Shown here: one piece after another, positions 50,201 through 59,523 of the stretch | Numbering within the stretch: position 1 is the first letter of the stretch | Layout: each line of letters begins with the position of its first letter | The notes under the pieces: model-generated | Told to the model about the DNA's origin: nothing | Seen by the model: only the letters and a program-made list of their open reading frames with translations | Databases searched by the model: none | Source of the DNA: Gammaproteobacteria bacterium | GTDB taxonomy: Bacteria > Pseudomonadota > Gammaproteobacteria > Coxiellales > Coxiellaceae | Reading direction: 5' to 3' | Assembly: GCA_026399315.1 (NCBI GenBank) | Contig: JAPLRF010000030.1 | Span: forward strand, 1-64,000 | DNA: 64,000 bases | Made by a program: the position numbers and the translations under genes

Positions 50201-50410
50201 GGAAACCAGAACGACACGCTCACCAGGTGTTATATCACGCTCACAGAGTTCTTTTGAAAATTGAAGGGCTTGTTCCAATAGTGATTGATAAGTAATGTCT
50301 TGCCAAGCAAAACCATCCCATTCTGAAATGGCACAGGCAGTTGAGAAACGCTTTGCCGTTTCTTGTAAATGCAATTCAATGCGTTCATGTGTTTGTATCA
50401 GGCTTTTCAT
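47240..50410 (-). CDS. Acyl-AMP ligase - acyl carrier protein - ketosynthase (PKS-like) protein
   Basis: AMP-binding FTSGTTGFFKGVMLSHAN; ACP FAELGIDSLLAAQL; KS NTACSSSLVAVHQAV, EAHGTGTQLGD, KSSIGHCEAASGIAG, SSFGIAGTNAHVII. Confidence 0.9.
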   Translation of the reverse strand: MKSLIQTHERIELHLQETAKRFSTACAISEWDGFAWQDITYQSLLEQALQFSKELCERDITPGERVVLVSHNRIEAVVALLGIWFAKATVVLIDPDLPESDFLYQYKMADARFVVMEENNKTVLNADYYITLSNKKFDWKNDNKTESKTVFQDCDANLAAIVFTSGTTGFFKGVMLSHANFIYLVGCFKTVTPESGCALTVFPFFHVAGLFSGLLYPLLLGFHIVLFRTFSAEALQLAFIDFQPTAISVVPRLLEVLDQKIKSSVLERGVIAKRLFPLLFNSAYFLNRFCHINMGRLFFRTLHKQFGGKLKSILCGSAALSPQVQKQFLSYGFDVLLSYGLTETGGAITLTPVFDRWKEGSVGVCADKNDLSVTTEGEITYKGAALMRGYFRDPEATTAIVRNGVLYTGDLGKIDRSGNLFISGRIKELIVFSDGKKAMPEQMEKHYADIMGVKEYAIFGVNKMGETLAVLAFVADEKSNFEKIKKTLFQRASKLKSPYRIADVLMIDSIPRSSTLKIKRNALLEQYHDKMTLQFFDTMSDRKTAVSELILCFQSLLSQKKEFITEDITFAELGIDSLLAAQLCELINVKFQTSLNPTVFWFAHSIRELHRHLLSEKKIKSVKLPADAKNKIAIVALDCVLPGAADSFVFWENLMSGKDSIIEVPKSRWHIEDYYDPYRLAPGKINSRYGGFIPFPHDFPHDQFNIKSRIADMMDPQQKILLMMTKRLLRKCDSLKNANTGLFLGAAFPEFIIHSMKKFSINDINAYSAIGMADFSLVSRIAFHFGLEGPALLINTACSSSLVAVHQAVRALQAGDCDAAIAGGINFMLEPDVSIGLTKGGFLSPEGRCKTFDAQANGYVRSEGCGLVLLKRYEDAVDAGDKILGVIVGSAINQDGASNGITAPSGMSQIHCYQAALRHAGIAADNINYIEAHGTGTQLGDAIEMKSIQFVYDQNRAAENPLFVGAVKSSIGHCEAASGIAGLIKTIAVLNNQLIPPNLHYYTPNPHITLSSAVQLPVQLTRFPKRCDYAAVSSFGIAGTNAHVIIQTNPPGLWTQ

Positions 50411-50430
50411 GACAAAGAGTATAACCCAAA

Positions 50431-52257
50431 TTAGGGATTGGTAATCATACTCTCTATACTGACTTGCGACGCAGTTCTTCTAAGTGGAGATTGCAGCTTT
50501 GGCTTTTCCCGTGACGCACCTGCAGTCCACATTGAATAATCCTGCAGGAATGACAAAAAGATAAACGCAAGTGAAAATGCCGCCCCTCCCAAAATAACAT
50601 ACTGGTTTTGAGCTATAGCCCTATATTTATCCTGTTCAACATCCTTGTCCTCTGCTGCCATATGCAATGTCGATAACAAACCAACCAACTGAATCAGAAT
50701 TTGCATCGATCGAATAATCCCAGGGGAAAATGTCATCGCCCCCCCCAATGAACTGAAGAACCCCACTGTTTTCTTCGCTCTTGCACCAGGCATCCAACAA
50801 GCCGTTTCACTCTCTGCTTCATCTGGTGTTATTACACAGCTATTACAGTTTTCTTGTTCGGCATGGTGTTTTTTCATCCAAACATCCAATTGGTAATTGG
50901 GATTTAAGCTGAAATTATAATTTGTAAAAGCCGTGGCCACAACAATAGGAATAAAAAGCGCAATTTTCCATGCGGTAATTTCAAATTCGCGACCTTCATA
51001 AAAAAGCGAAATGCCAGAGCTGAGTGATCCGCCGGTTGACAACATCAACCCCATCGCATTAATCCAAAAAATTAAACGCTTATTGTCTGACACAAAATCT
51101 AGATTGATCCGTCTGATTTCTTTATTTTTTTTAAATTGAGGAAAGTCAGCGCATGTTACTTCAGCTATTTTTTCAAGCACAGATCGATTCGCATCATCCT
51201 TAATTTCAACCACGTTATCTTTAGTTAATTGACAGGTCAGTGTATTTAAAAATTGTTTTAGGATGCCTTCTGCAATGTTATTTTTAGCTTCAGTTAAAGA
51301 TTCTATGTTTAAATAATTGGTGATTTCTGTTTTTTGATATTCGCCAGCATCATTGCCAAAGTGTATAAACCATTTTCCATCTTCTTTTTTTTCAAAAACA
51401 ATATCATCACCCTTTGCGCACAATGCTTTTTGAACATCATTGGGTTCAATGTGCATTATTCGATAACGCGTTCCATTCAATTTCTTACGCGTATTAACAA
51501 CCCACATCGAGATTTGCAACATGTTAAACGCCAGAAAACAAACCGAAGAACAAAAACCAATGAAGGCGGGTAACAAATAGCTCGCCATTCCTATTTTTTC
51601 TAATATTGATAAGTCTTGTGCAACGGTGTGCGATCCTTTGTAACCCTTGATAGCGGTGCCAAGCATCGCGAAAAATCCGGAAAGCAATAATGATTTTGGA
51701 TACAGTTCACCTGCATAAACATCCTGACAAAATTTTATTAATCCTTGGATCCAATTCTCACTCGCACACAACTCGATAACGGTGCCTTTTGAACTATCAA
51801 TAGTGCGGGTCATATCGCAAAGGGTTACGAGGCCAGCAAAACCATCAGCAAAATAAGATATATCAGGAGAAGACTGCCATTGGTTTAACCAGGGCAACTG
51901 TGAAAATAAAGTGATCGCATCATGAGCCGTCACGAAACGGTATAAACAGGACAGTGTTCTGCCTGTCAGTAACAGATAAGCAATGCCTTGTTTGCTGGCA
52001 ATAAAGAAGCGATGTTCGCCGGCAGGCAAAACAGGTGCGATTGCACCATTAATCAATCCACCTTCAAGCGTCGCCATCGACTCTGTTGAAGTTTTTCGCG
52101 AAAGATTGATCTGTTTATTTTTTTTTCTTTTTTTCGGTTTTAACTCATCGATAATCTGATAAATTTCATGCGGTACGGCCAATTTCGAATTCGAAGCGGT
52201 AAGCCCTTTGCTTTCATCTGTCCTGTTAGGTTGTTCATAACCTGCAGCGTTTAGCAT
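50431..52257 (-). CDS. Multi-pass membrane protein, paralog of the 885-aa protein
   Basis: 608 aa; YRIMHIEPNDVQKALCAKGDDIVFEKKEDGKWFIHFGNDAGEYQKTEITNYLNIESL aligns with the 885-aa repeat domain; several hydrophobic segments. Confidence 0.75.
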   Translation of the reverse strand: MLNAAGYEQPNRTDESKGLTASNSKLAVPHEIYQIIDELKPKKRKKNKQINLSRKTSTESMATLEGGLINGAIAPVLPAGEHRFFIASKQGIAYLLLTGRTLSCLYRFVTAHDAITLFSQLPWLNQWQSSPDISYFADGFAGLVTLCDMTRTIDSSKGTVIELCASENWIQGLIKFCQDVYAGELYPKSLLLSGFFAMLGTAIKGYKGSHTVAQDLSILEKIGMASYLLPAFIGFCSSVCFLAFNMLQISMWVVNTRKKLNGTRYRIMHIEPNDVQKALCAKGDDIVFEKKEDGKWFIHFGNDAGEYQKTEITNYLNIESLTEAKNNIAEGILKQFLNTLTCQLTKDNVVEIKDDANRSVLEKIAEVTCADFPQFKKNKEIRRINLDFVSDNKRLIFWINAMGLMLSTGGSLSSGISLFYEGREFEITAWKIALFIPIVVATAFTNYNFSLNPNYQLDVWMKKHHAEQENCNSCVITPDEAESETACWMPGARAKKTVGFFSSLGGAMTFSPGIIRSMQILIQLVGLLSTLHMAAEDKDVEQDKYRAIAQNQYVILGGAAFSLAFIFLSFLQDYSMWTAGASREKPKLQSPLRRTASQVSIESMITNP

Positions 52258-52408
52258 TTCAGCTTATACTCCTGAGTAGATTGAACACATTTGAACCGAA
52301 TTAGGCACAAGATACAGGAAGACAGCTAATTTGCAAATCGATTTTTGTTTTTTTTCGACATTTAATCTGCTGTTAATCTAGGTTAAAGGTTTGTTAATTA
52401 ATGCGTTA

Positions 52409-53458
52409 TTAAAGGGGGTAGTGCTGCCATAGCGGTAACGTCCGCTTTAAGTTCTTGAAAAACTTCCATACCCCTACATTTGCCTCTTTTCGGCCAAACG
52501 GGTCTGTTACATCAAGCGGAAACCCAATACCTGTACCAAACAGCCCAGGCGCAATGATTCCATTGGAAACATCATAACGCGAAAGAGAAACCCCCTGAAC
52601 GGCAATATGACGTGCTTGGAACCCTACGGTATAAATTGCTTTATTGCATTGCGGCAAATGTGCATCAATATGCTCATCAGTCGATAAATAGCGCGATACT
52701 TGCGGCAAAGGGTGTTTTGAAATGTTCTCACGCACCCATGCAGCCGTTTCGCCCTTCAAGCCAGTGTCGTCATATAAAATCCAATCATCCAGTAACACGG
52801 CATAACACAACGGGGATAAATAAAAATTCACGATTTTTCGCACCCCCGCTTCTACCAAATTGCGGATGGAAATCATCGCGGAATGTGAACTGCCAAACAC
52901 AGCAACCACATCATTTCCAGTAACCGTTTTTTTTAATTCACTCGGCGTTAATGCCGTCACCAAATCAATTTTTTGAATACCCGGATAATCCAGTGATTTG
53001 GGTTCTGCACCCATCGACAATATTACTTTTTCTGAGCGAAAATGGTTTTTTTCTGCATCCAATTGCCATGCACCTTGCACGACCGACAATGATTTTATCC
53101 ACGTTTTTTGCGTCACAACCTTTTGACATAATTGATCACTCACCCATTGCAAAGGCGCTGCCGCGTCTTTTAACGCTGTAAATCCATTCGGGTCTTTTTC
53201 ATCCAAGGCAAAGCGTTCTGTTTTTTTTGCATAAGCAAAACTGTCGACAGAATGCAATTGCTTTAAAAATAAGGCAACGCGTGTATTGCTATTTACTTCA
53301 CCCCATAAGCGACCAAAGTCACCCACTTGGAAATCAGGATCAGCCCATAAGATTTCAGATGCTAAAACACCCGCATCCAACAGCAATCCAACTGATGTAA
53401 TACCAGCCGGTCCTGCGCCGATGACAGCCCATTGATGTGTTTTCTCTGTCGTGCTCAT
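52409..53458 (-). CDS. FAD/NAD(P)-binding oxidoreductase (monooxygenase-like)
   Basis: WAVIGAGPAGITSVGLLLD (GxGxxG), NDVVAVFGSSHSAMISIRNLVEAG, YTVGFQARHIAV. Confidence 0.7.
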   Translation of the reverse strand: MSTTEKTHQWAVIGAGPAGITSVGLLLDAGVLASEILWADPDFQVGDFGRLWGEVNSNTRVALFLKQLHSVDSFAYAKKTERFALDEKDPNGFTALKDAAAPLQWVSDQLCQKVVTQKTWIKSLSVVQGAWQLDAEKNHFRSEKVILSMGAEPKSLDYPGIQKIDLVTALTPSELKKTVTGNDVVAVFGSSHSAMISIRNLVEAGVRKIVNFYLSPLCYAVLLDDWILYDDTGLKGETAAWVRENISKHPLPQVSRYLSTDEHIDAHLPQCNKAIYTVGFQARHIAVQGVSLSRYDVSNGIIAPGLFGTGIGFPLDVTDPFGRKEANVGVWKFFKNLKRTLPLWQHYPL

Positions 53459-53503
53459 GCTACTATTTCCATTATTATTTTATTGACATGATAGGTCATT
53501 ACC

Positions 53504-54001
53504 ATGATGAATTCATCAGATTTTTTAGTGGGGCAAGGCTTGGATGTTCATGCGTTGAAACCAGTAGACCACGATCATTTTATTATGCTTTGCGGCATTA
53601 AAATTCCTTGCCGCTATGAATTGATTGCCCATTCCGATGGCGACGTCGCGCTGCACGCTTTGGTTGACGCCCTATTAGGTGCAATTGGCGCAGGCGATAT
53701 TGGCGAGCACTTTCCACCGAGTGATTTACGCTGGAAAAATGCAGATTCATCGCAATTTATTTTACATGCCCTGGCATTATGCGCTGAAAAAAAAGCAGTG
53801 CTAGTCAATGTGGATATAACAATTGTTTGTGAAACACCAAAACTATTTTCTTTTAAATCCGCAATGCGTGATCATTTAATAAAATTATTAAACTGCAATC
53901 GCGTTAACATTAAAGCGACAACCACTGAAAAGTTAGGATTTTTAGGGCGTTCTGAAGGCGTTGCCGCGCAAGCAATTGTGAGCATGAAAATACCAGCATG
54001 A
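53504..54001 (+). CDS. ispF: 2-C-methyl-D-erythritol 2,4-cyclodiphosphate synthase
   Basis: GQGLDVHAL...LIAHSDGDVALHALVDALLGAIGAGDIGEHFP. Confidence 0.95.
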   Translation: MMNSSDFLVGQGLDVHALKPVDHDHFIMLCGIKIPCRYELIAHSDGDVALHALVDALLGAIGAGDIGEHFPPSDLRWKNADSSQFILHALALCAEKKAVLVNVDITIVCETPKLFSFKSAMRDHLIKLLNCNRVNIKATTTEKLGFLGRSEGVAAQAIVSMKIPA

Positions 54002-54855
54002 AAATAATCGCCCCCGCTAAATTGAATTTATATTTACACATTACAGGGCGACGCGATGACGGCTATCATTTATTAGAAAGCGTATTTGTATTCACGCAAT
54101 TCGGTGACGTAATTACGATTAGCGAATCTGATGTCTTGTCATTAAAAATAGACGGCCCATTCAAATCAACATTATTAAATGAGTCCATAGAAAATAATTT
54201 AGCGTATCGCGCTGCACAATTACTTCAAAGAAAATACACTGTTTCACGCGGTGCAGAAATTCAGTTAACGAAAAATATTCCCATCGGCGCTGGATTAGGC
54301 GGCGGTTCATCTGACGCAGCATCTGTTTTAAAAGGATTGAATCAATTTTGGGGTTTGAATATTACTGAAAAAACATTAATGCAATTGGGATTAAGTTTAG
54401 GAGCAGATGTCCCTGCTTGTATCGCAGCAGCACCTGCTTTGGTTTCCGGCATTGGCGAAAACATTACGCCCGTTGATTTGTCTTTTATGCCTTCTTTTGT
54501 ATTATTGGTAAATCCTTATCAGCCGCTATCAACGCAAACTGTGTTTCAATATTATAAAAAAAACAATGCGGCATTTTCCCCCGCTTCTCAGAAAGAAATA
54601 AATCTTGATACTGTTTTAACAAATCATAATGATTTAGAAGCAGCAGCTATTACATTACAACCCACTATTCAAATAATTTTAGATAATTTAAAAGCGCAGG
54701 CCCATTGCGCATTAGCGCGGATGAGCGGCAGCGGTCCCACTTGCTTTGCCTTATTTTATGATATTGCATCAGCAAAATCAGCAGAAAAAACGATACAGGG
54801 TTTATTGCCTAATTATTGGGTTCAGCTAACTTCCCTTCAAGAAATTAGTTGCTGA
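53998..54855 (+). CDS. ispE: 4-diphosphocytidyl-2-C-methyl-D-erythritol kinase
   Basis: APAKLNLYLHITGRRDDGYHLLESVFVF; KNIPIGAGLGGGSSDAASVLKGLN. Confidence 0.96.
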   Translation: MKIIAPAKLNLYLHITGRRDDGYHLLESVFVFTQFGDVITISESDVLSLKIDGPFKSTLLNESIENNLAYRAAQLLQRKYTVSRGAEIQLTKNIPIGAGLGGGSSDAASVLKGLNQFWGLNITEKTLMQLGLSLGADVPACIAAAPALVSGIGENITPVDLSFMPSFVLLVNPYQPLSTQTVFQYYKKNNAAFSPASQKEINLDTVLTNHNDLEAAAITLQPTIQIILDNLKAQAHCALARMSGSGPTCFALFYDIASAKSAEKTIQGLLPNYWVQLTSLQEISC

Positions 54856-55040
54856 GGAACGATAATATCCACTCGCTTCTGATAGGTCGTCGTGCGTTGT
54901 TGATTCGCGCGAAGTTTTAGCCATCCTAACCGCAATCAATACAAAAGGAACGGATGAATGCATCTGTAGATAATATGAACTGAAGTGACATCACCCCTTT
55001 TTTATAAACGCATTCAACACCGCATTCACCTACTTTCGGC
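54840..55040. other. Insertion-like sequence between ispE and nusB supplying the NusB C-terminus
   Basis: NusB homology stops at ELQHCPEVPPKV; remaining GECGVECVYKKGVMSLQFILSTDAFIRSFCIDCG does not resemble NusB and no NusB-like continuation is seen downstream; boundaries approximate. Confidence 0.45.
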
Positions 55041-55387
55041 GGTACTTCAGGACAATGCTGTAATTCATAAACTGCTAAACGCAAAACCGATAATTCAACG
55101 GGATTTAAAAATGATATTTTACGATCCAATAAAGGGGTAATGGTTTCATCAATCGTCTCAATATTTTTTAAGGCGCCGAAAACCAAGGAACGAAAATATT
55201 GGTGATCTATTTTTTCGTCACGTAAATGATCAACAATAAATTCTTGGATTAATATTTCTGGCGTTTCTTCGGAGAAATGCCATTGAAATAAGGCTTGCAT
55301 GGCAAAGCCACGCGCTAAATGGCGCTTACTGGGTTTACGCTCTGATATTACCGGTTCTAATTTTTTGGAATGGTTTTCTGGATTCAT
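54926..55387 (-). CDS. nusB: Transcription antitermination factor NusB, altered C-terminus
   Basis: KRHLARGFAMQALFQWHFSEE...YFRSLVFGALKNIETIDETITPLLDR...LSVLRLAVYELQHCPEVPPKV; start moved from ORF-track 55600 to the Met at 55387. Confidence 0.85.
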   Translation of the reverse strand: MNPENHSKKLEPVISERKPSKRHLARGFAMQALFQWHFSEETPEILIQEFIVDHLRDEKIDHQYFRSLVFGALKNIETIDETITPLLDRKISFLNPVELSVLRLAVYELQHCPEVPPKVGECGVECVYKKGVMSLQFILSTDAFIRSFCIDCG

Positions 55388-55427
55388 TTTTTCGCTCTCG
55401 CTCTCGCTCGGCTTCCATGCGGTTATA

Positions 55428-55886
55428 TTATCGTTTTGTATTTTGTAGTTTTTGAATTTCTTCATGAAACGCATTAATATCTTGAAAACTGCGGTAAACA
55501 GACGCAAATCGCACATACGCAACTTGGTCCATCGCACGCAGCTCATCCATAACCCATTCACCCAACACTTGCGAACTGATTTCACGCTCGGCATTGGCAC
55601 GAATATTTTTCAATATTCGATTCATTGCCGCATCAATTTGAACGGTATCAACCGGTCTTTTTTCCAATGCACGCAACATACCTGATTTTAATTTTTCTAC
55701 ATTAAACGTCGTTCGCTCTCCATCACGTTTAATGACACGCGGCAATGACAACTCTGCTGTTTCAAAAGTGGTAATCCGTTCATTACACGCAACACATTCA
55801 CGACGACGCCTGACTTGCGAGCCGTCATCACTTAACCGTGAATCGATTACTTTTGTATCTTGTGTATTACAAAACGGACAATGCAT
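55428..55886 (-). CDS. nrdR: Transcriptional repressor NrdR
   Basis: [42 protein letters not shown]. Confidence 0.97.
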   Translation of the reverse strand: MHCPFCNTQDTKVIDSRLSDDGSQVRRRRECVACNERITTFETAELSLPRVIKRDGERTTFNVEKLKSGMLRALEKRPVDTVQIDAAMNRILKNIRANAEREISSQVLGEWVMDELRAMDQVAYVRFASVYRSFQDINAFHEEIQKLQNTKR

Positions 55887-55892
55887 ACATAG

Positions 55893-55950
55893 TTCTCAGT
55901 TATCAGTTATCAATGATCCGTAAAAATACTGTTATTAAATACCGATTCCC
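55893..55950. repeat. GATC-heptamer-type dispersed repeat (family 1), glyA/nrdR gap
   Basis: ctcagttatcagttatcaatgatccgtaaaaatactgttattaaataccgattcc; arm units tatcagt, accgat and AT loop as in 1755-1809. Confidence 0.6.
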
Positions 55951-57185
55951 TTATAAACAGGAAATGTTCGGCACAATTCAATTACCTTATTTTTTACATC
56001 CAATAATACAATATCATTTTCCATATTATCTAAAACATCCGCAATCCAGCTTGCTACTTTCTTTGCTTCATCAACTTTAAATCCGCGTGTTGTCATGGCA
56101 GGTGAACCAATACGTAACCCACTTGTGATAAAAGGTGAGCGCGTTTCATTGGGGACGGTATTTTTATTTAGCGTGATATTCGCTAAGCCCAAGCGATTTT
56201 CAGCGTCTTTCCCCGTAATGTTCTTATTACTTAAATTCACTAACAACAGATGATTGTCGGTGCCATTCGACACAATATCATAATTTCTTTTTTGCAAAAC
56301 ATCAGCCATCGCACGCGCATTATCAATGACGTGTTGTTGATAAATTTTAAATGCAGGATCCAATGCTTCTTGAAACGCCACGGCTTTTGCCGCAATCACA
56401 TGCATTAAGGGTCCACCTTGTGAACCCGGAAAGACAGCGGAATTTAATTTTTTTTCTAACTCAGGATTTTCCTTCGCTAAAATTAACCCACCGCGCGGCC
56501 CACGCAATGTTTTATGGGTTGTTGATGTCGTAACATCAGCGATATTAACAGGCGATGGATATAAGCCCACAGCAACCAAACCAGCAACATGCGCCATATC
56601 GACCATTAAATATGCACCCACGCTATCGGCAATATTACGAAACACCTGCCAATCAATTGTACGCGAATAAGCCGAAAAACCCGCAACCAAGACTTTGGGT
56701 TTATGTTGTTTCGCTAAATCAGCCACATTATCGTAATCAATCAAACCCGTATCTTTGTTGATACCATAATGGAATGCCTTATAAACTTTACCCGAAAAAC
56801 TCACTGGCGAGCCATGGGTTAAATGGCCACCACTGGATAAATCCATGCCCAAAATAGTCTCGCCAGGTTGCAATAAGGCCGCATAAGCTGCTTGATTTGC
56901 CTGAGAACCGGAATGAGGCTGCACATTCGCATAATGCGCACCAAACAATTTTTTCACCCTTTCAATCGCTAAATTTTCAGCAACATCGACAAATTCACAG
57001 CCACCATAGTAACGCTTACCGGGATAACCTTCAGCGTACTTGTTAGTCAGTACACTGCCCTGCGCTTCTAACACATTCAAACTGACATAATTTTCAGATG
57101 CAATCAGTTCGATATGGTCTTCTTGGCGTTGTTGTTCATCTTGAATTGCTTTCCATAACACAGGATCAAATGCGGCAATAGACAT
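55935..57185 (-). CDS. glyA: Serine hydroxymethyltransferase
   Basis: [62 protein letters not shown]. Confidence 0.98.
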   Translation of the reverse strand: MSIAAFDPVLWKAIQDEQQRQEDHIELIASENYVSLNVLEAQGSVLTNKYAEGYPGKRYYGGCEFVDVAENLAIERVKKLFGAHYANVQPHSGSQANQAAYAALLQPGETILGMDLSSGGHLTHGSPVSFSGKVYKAFHYGINKDTGLIDYDNVADLAKQHKPKVLVAGFSAYSRTIDWQVFRNIADSVGAYLMVDMAHVAGLVAVGLYPSPVNIADVTTSTTHKTLRGPRGGLILAKENPELEKKLNSAVFPGSQGGPLMHVIAAKAVAFQEALDPAFKIYQQHVIDNARAMADVLQKRNYDIVSNGTDNHLLLVNLSNKNITGKDAENRLGLANITLNKNTVPNETRSPFITSGLRIGSPAMTTRGFKVDEAKKVASWIADVLDNMENDIVLLDVKNKVIELCRTFPVYKGIGI

Positions 57186-57231
57186 ACGGTCTCCATCCTA
57201 AAAATACGTTGATGGGAGTGTAACTCAGAAT

Positions 57232-58599
57232 TCAAATATTCTCCAACACCTGCTGCAGTCGATCCACGGCAATAATTTCCATGCCCTTCACTGGTGTTTT
57301 AGGCGCATTTGCTTTCGGGACAATTGCTTTTTTAAAACCATGCTTTGCCGCTTCTTTTATGCGTTCTTGACCAGATGCAACCGGACGAATTTCGCCAGAC
57401 AAACCAATCTCGCCAAATACAATTAATTCAGGAGGCAAACATTTATTTTTCAAGCTGGAAATCACAGATAAAACAACCGCTAAATCAGCACCCGTTTCCA
57501 TTACGCGCAACCCACCCACAACATTGGCAAACACATCTTGATCATGCGTTGCAATGCCTGCATGACGATGCAAAACTGCCAGCAGCATCGATAAGCGATT
57601 ATGATCTAACCCAACGGTGACACGGCGCGGATTGGCCAAATGACTTTCATCCACCAAGGCTTGCACTTCTACTAATAAGGGTCTTGAACCTTCCCATGTC
57701 ACCGTCACAACACTGCCCGGCGTCGCTTCTTGGTGGCCTGATAAAAAAATTGCCGATGGATTTGATACTTGTTTTAAGCCATTTTCTGTCATTGCAAAAA
57801 TCCCGACTTCATTTACAGCGCCAAATCTATTTTTAACAGCGCGAATTACGCGATAACGTGAATCATTCTGGCCTTCAAAATATAAAACCGCATCAACCAT
57901 GTGCTCTAAAACACGCGGCCCTGCAATCGTGCCATCTTTGGTAACATGCCCGACAATAAACAGGGCAATGCCTTTTTGTTTTGCATACATCACCAGTTTT
58001 GCAGCACTTTCACGCACTTGACCAACACCACCGGGTGCTGCCGGCAATAAATCGGTATACATTGTTTGAATAGAATCAATGACCATAATTTTTGGCTGAA
58101 AATTTTCAGCATTCATTAAAATCTTTTCAACATTGGTTTCTGCTAACAAGGATAAATTATCCAAGGGCAAACCCAATCGCTTTGCACGCATTGCCAATTG
58201 CTGCAGTGATTCTTCACCGGTAACATATAATGGTTTATGTGTTTTTGACATCGACGCTAAAATTTGCAATAAAATAGTGGATTTCCCAACGCCGGGATCA
58301 CCGCCGATTAACACCGCAGAATCAGACACCAAACCACCACCTAGAATTAAATCAAATTCATCAAGCCCTGATTTAATTCGCGCTTGTGTTTCAATTTTCA
58401 CATCGCTGATTAGCGTAATCTCGGATAAAACGCCTGCGAAACCAGCCATTCTGGGATTTTGACTTTGCGCTTTGGGATTTGCCAATGCCACTTCTTCTGA
58501 AATCGTATTCCATTTTTGACATTCTGTGCACTGACCTTGCCATTTATTATATTGCGAATCACAATGTTGACAGGTGTAAATAACTTTGGTTTTAATCAT
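57232..58599 (-). CDS. radA: DNA repair protein RadA
   Basis: Zn finger YTCQHCDSQYNKWQGQCTECQKWNT; LIGGDPGVGKSTILLQ; KNRFGAVNEVGIFAM. Confidence 0.97.
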   Translation of the reverse strand: MIKTKVIYTCQHCDSQYNKWQGQCTECQKWNTISEEVALANPKAQSQNPRMAGFAGVLSEITLISDVKIETQARIKSGLDEFDLILGGGLVSDSAVLIGGDPGVGKSTILLQILASMSKTHKPLYVTGEESLQQLAMRAKRLGLPLDNLSLLAETNVEKILMNAENFQPKIMVIDSIQTMYTDLLPAAPGGVGQVRESAAKLVMYAKQKGIALFIVGHVTKDGTIAGPRVLEHMVDAVLYFEGQNDSRYRVIRAVKNRFGAVNEVGIFAMTENGLKQVSNPSAIFLSGHQEATPGSVVTVTWEGSRPLLVEVQALVDESHLANPRRVTVGLDHNRLSMLLAVLHRHAGIATHDQDVFANVVGGLRVMETGADLAVVLSVISSLKNKCLPPELIVFGEIGLSGEIRPVASGQERIKEAAKHGFKKAIVPKANAPKTPVKGMEIIAVDRLQQVLENI

Positions 58600-58718
58600 A
58601 ATAGGTCACCACAATTGATAAAAATAAGAATGGACATTTTAGCACAAATCAAAATAACCTTGATTTAATATTTTATTAAGATTGACATGCTATTCTAAAA
58701 GAAAAACATAGGTTTTTA

Positions 58719-59078
58719 ATGATGAAAAAACAACTCGCTTCTTTTGCTTTACTTTTTATTTCAATCAGCGCAATGGCTGCCGTTCAAGTTAAAAGCATCG
58801 CAATCCCGGATGGCAACAATCTTTATTCCTTTGAAATTAAATCTTCATCGGACAATCGCGTAGCACAGAGAATACCGCTGAGCCTAGGATTCGACACAAT
58901 AAATACTTTTCTTGACGAAGTTACCCCAAGCAAAAGTGCCTATCTTGAGTTTGGTTATTATAATAGAACGTCACAAACCACCACTTGGTTTCCAAAAACA
59001 TGTAAGATACTCATCAATAAAAATGAAAATATTAACGTGACGATTGAAGCGGAAAAGTGCACTATCCAAACCGCGTAA
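58719..59078 (+). CDS. Small exported hypothetical protein
   Basis: Signal peptide MMKKQLASFALLFISISAMAA; 119 aa. Confidence 0.6.
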   Translation: MMKKQLASFALLFISISAMAAVQVKSIAIPDGNNLYSFEIKSSSDNRVAQRIPLSLGFDTINTFLDEVTPSKSAYLEFGYYNRTSQTTTWFPKTCKILINKNENINVTIEAEKCTIQTA

Positions 59079-59096
59079 ACATAACTTAGGTTTTAT

Positions 59097-59522
59097 TCAT
59101 AAAGCATCCAAGGATGCTTGGTTTTTTAAAACAATTTTTACAAAATCCGAAAAATTATTTAATTTATTGTCCACGATGGATTTAATAATGTTCATATCTA
59201 ATTCTTGATATTCATGAACAGCAATATTTCGAAAACCCACCATTTTTTGCAAATCCTCTGACAGCACGTTCGAAATAATTTTATTGCTTGCTAATATTTT
59301 AAAACCTTCAGAGCTGGTTTGCGGCAATCCTAATTTTTTTTGACGAATAATGTAAATAGCGCTGTCTATTGCTGCTTGACAGGCTCTTTGAAGATTCACA
59401 ACAACCACATCCTGCATGTCCAAATCATCAAGCAAGCAAGCGCTGTCCTTTTTTGTTTTTTGTTTAATGCGTTTAACACAACGCTCAATAATTTCTGCTT
59501 TCTTAAGCAACACTCTGTCCAT
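59097..59522 (-). CDS. HEPN-domain toxin (HepT-like, DUF86)
   Basis: RNIAVHEYQELD matches RX4HXY; start taken at MDRVLLKKAEIIERC, 59522. Confidence 0.85.
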   Translation of the reverse strand: MDRVLLKKAEIIERCVKRIKQKTKKDSACLLDDLDMQDVVVVNLQRACQAAIDSAIYIIRQKKLGLPQTSSEGFKILASNKIISNVLSEDLQKMVGFRNIAVHEYQELDMNIIKSIVDNKLNNFSDFVKIVLKNQASLDAL

Positions 59523-59523
59523 A

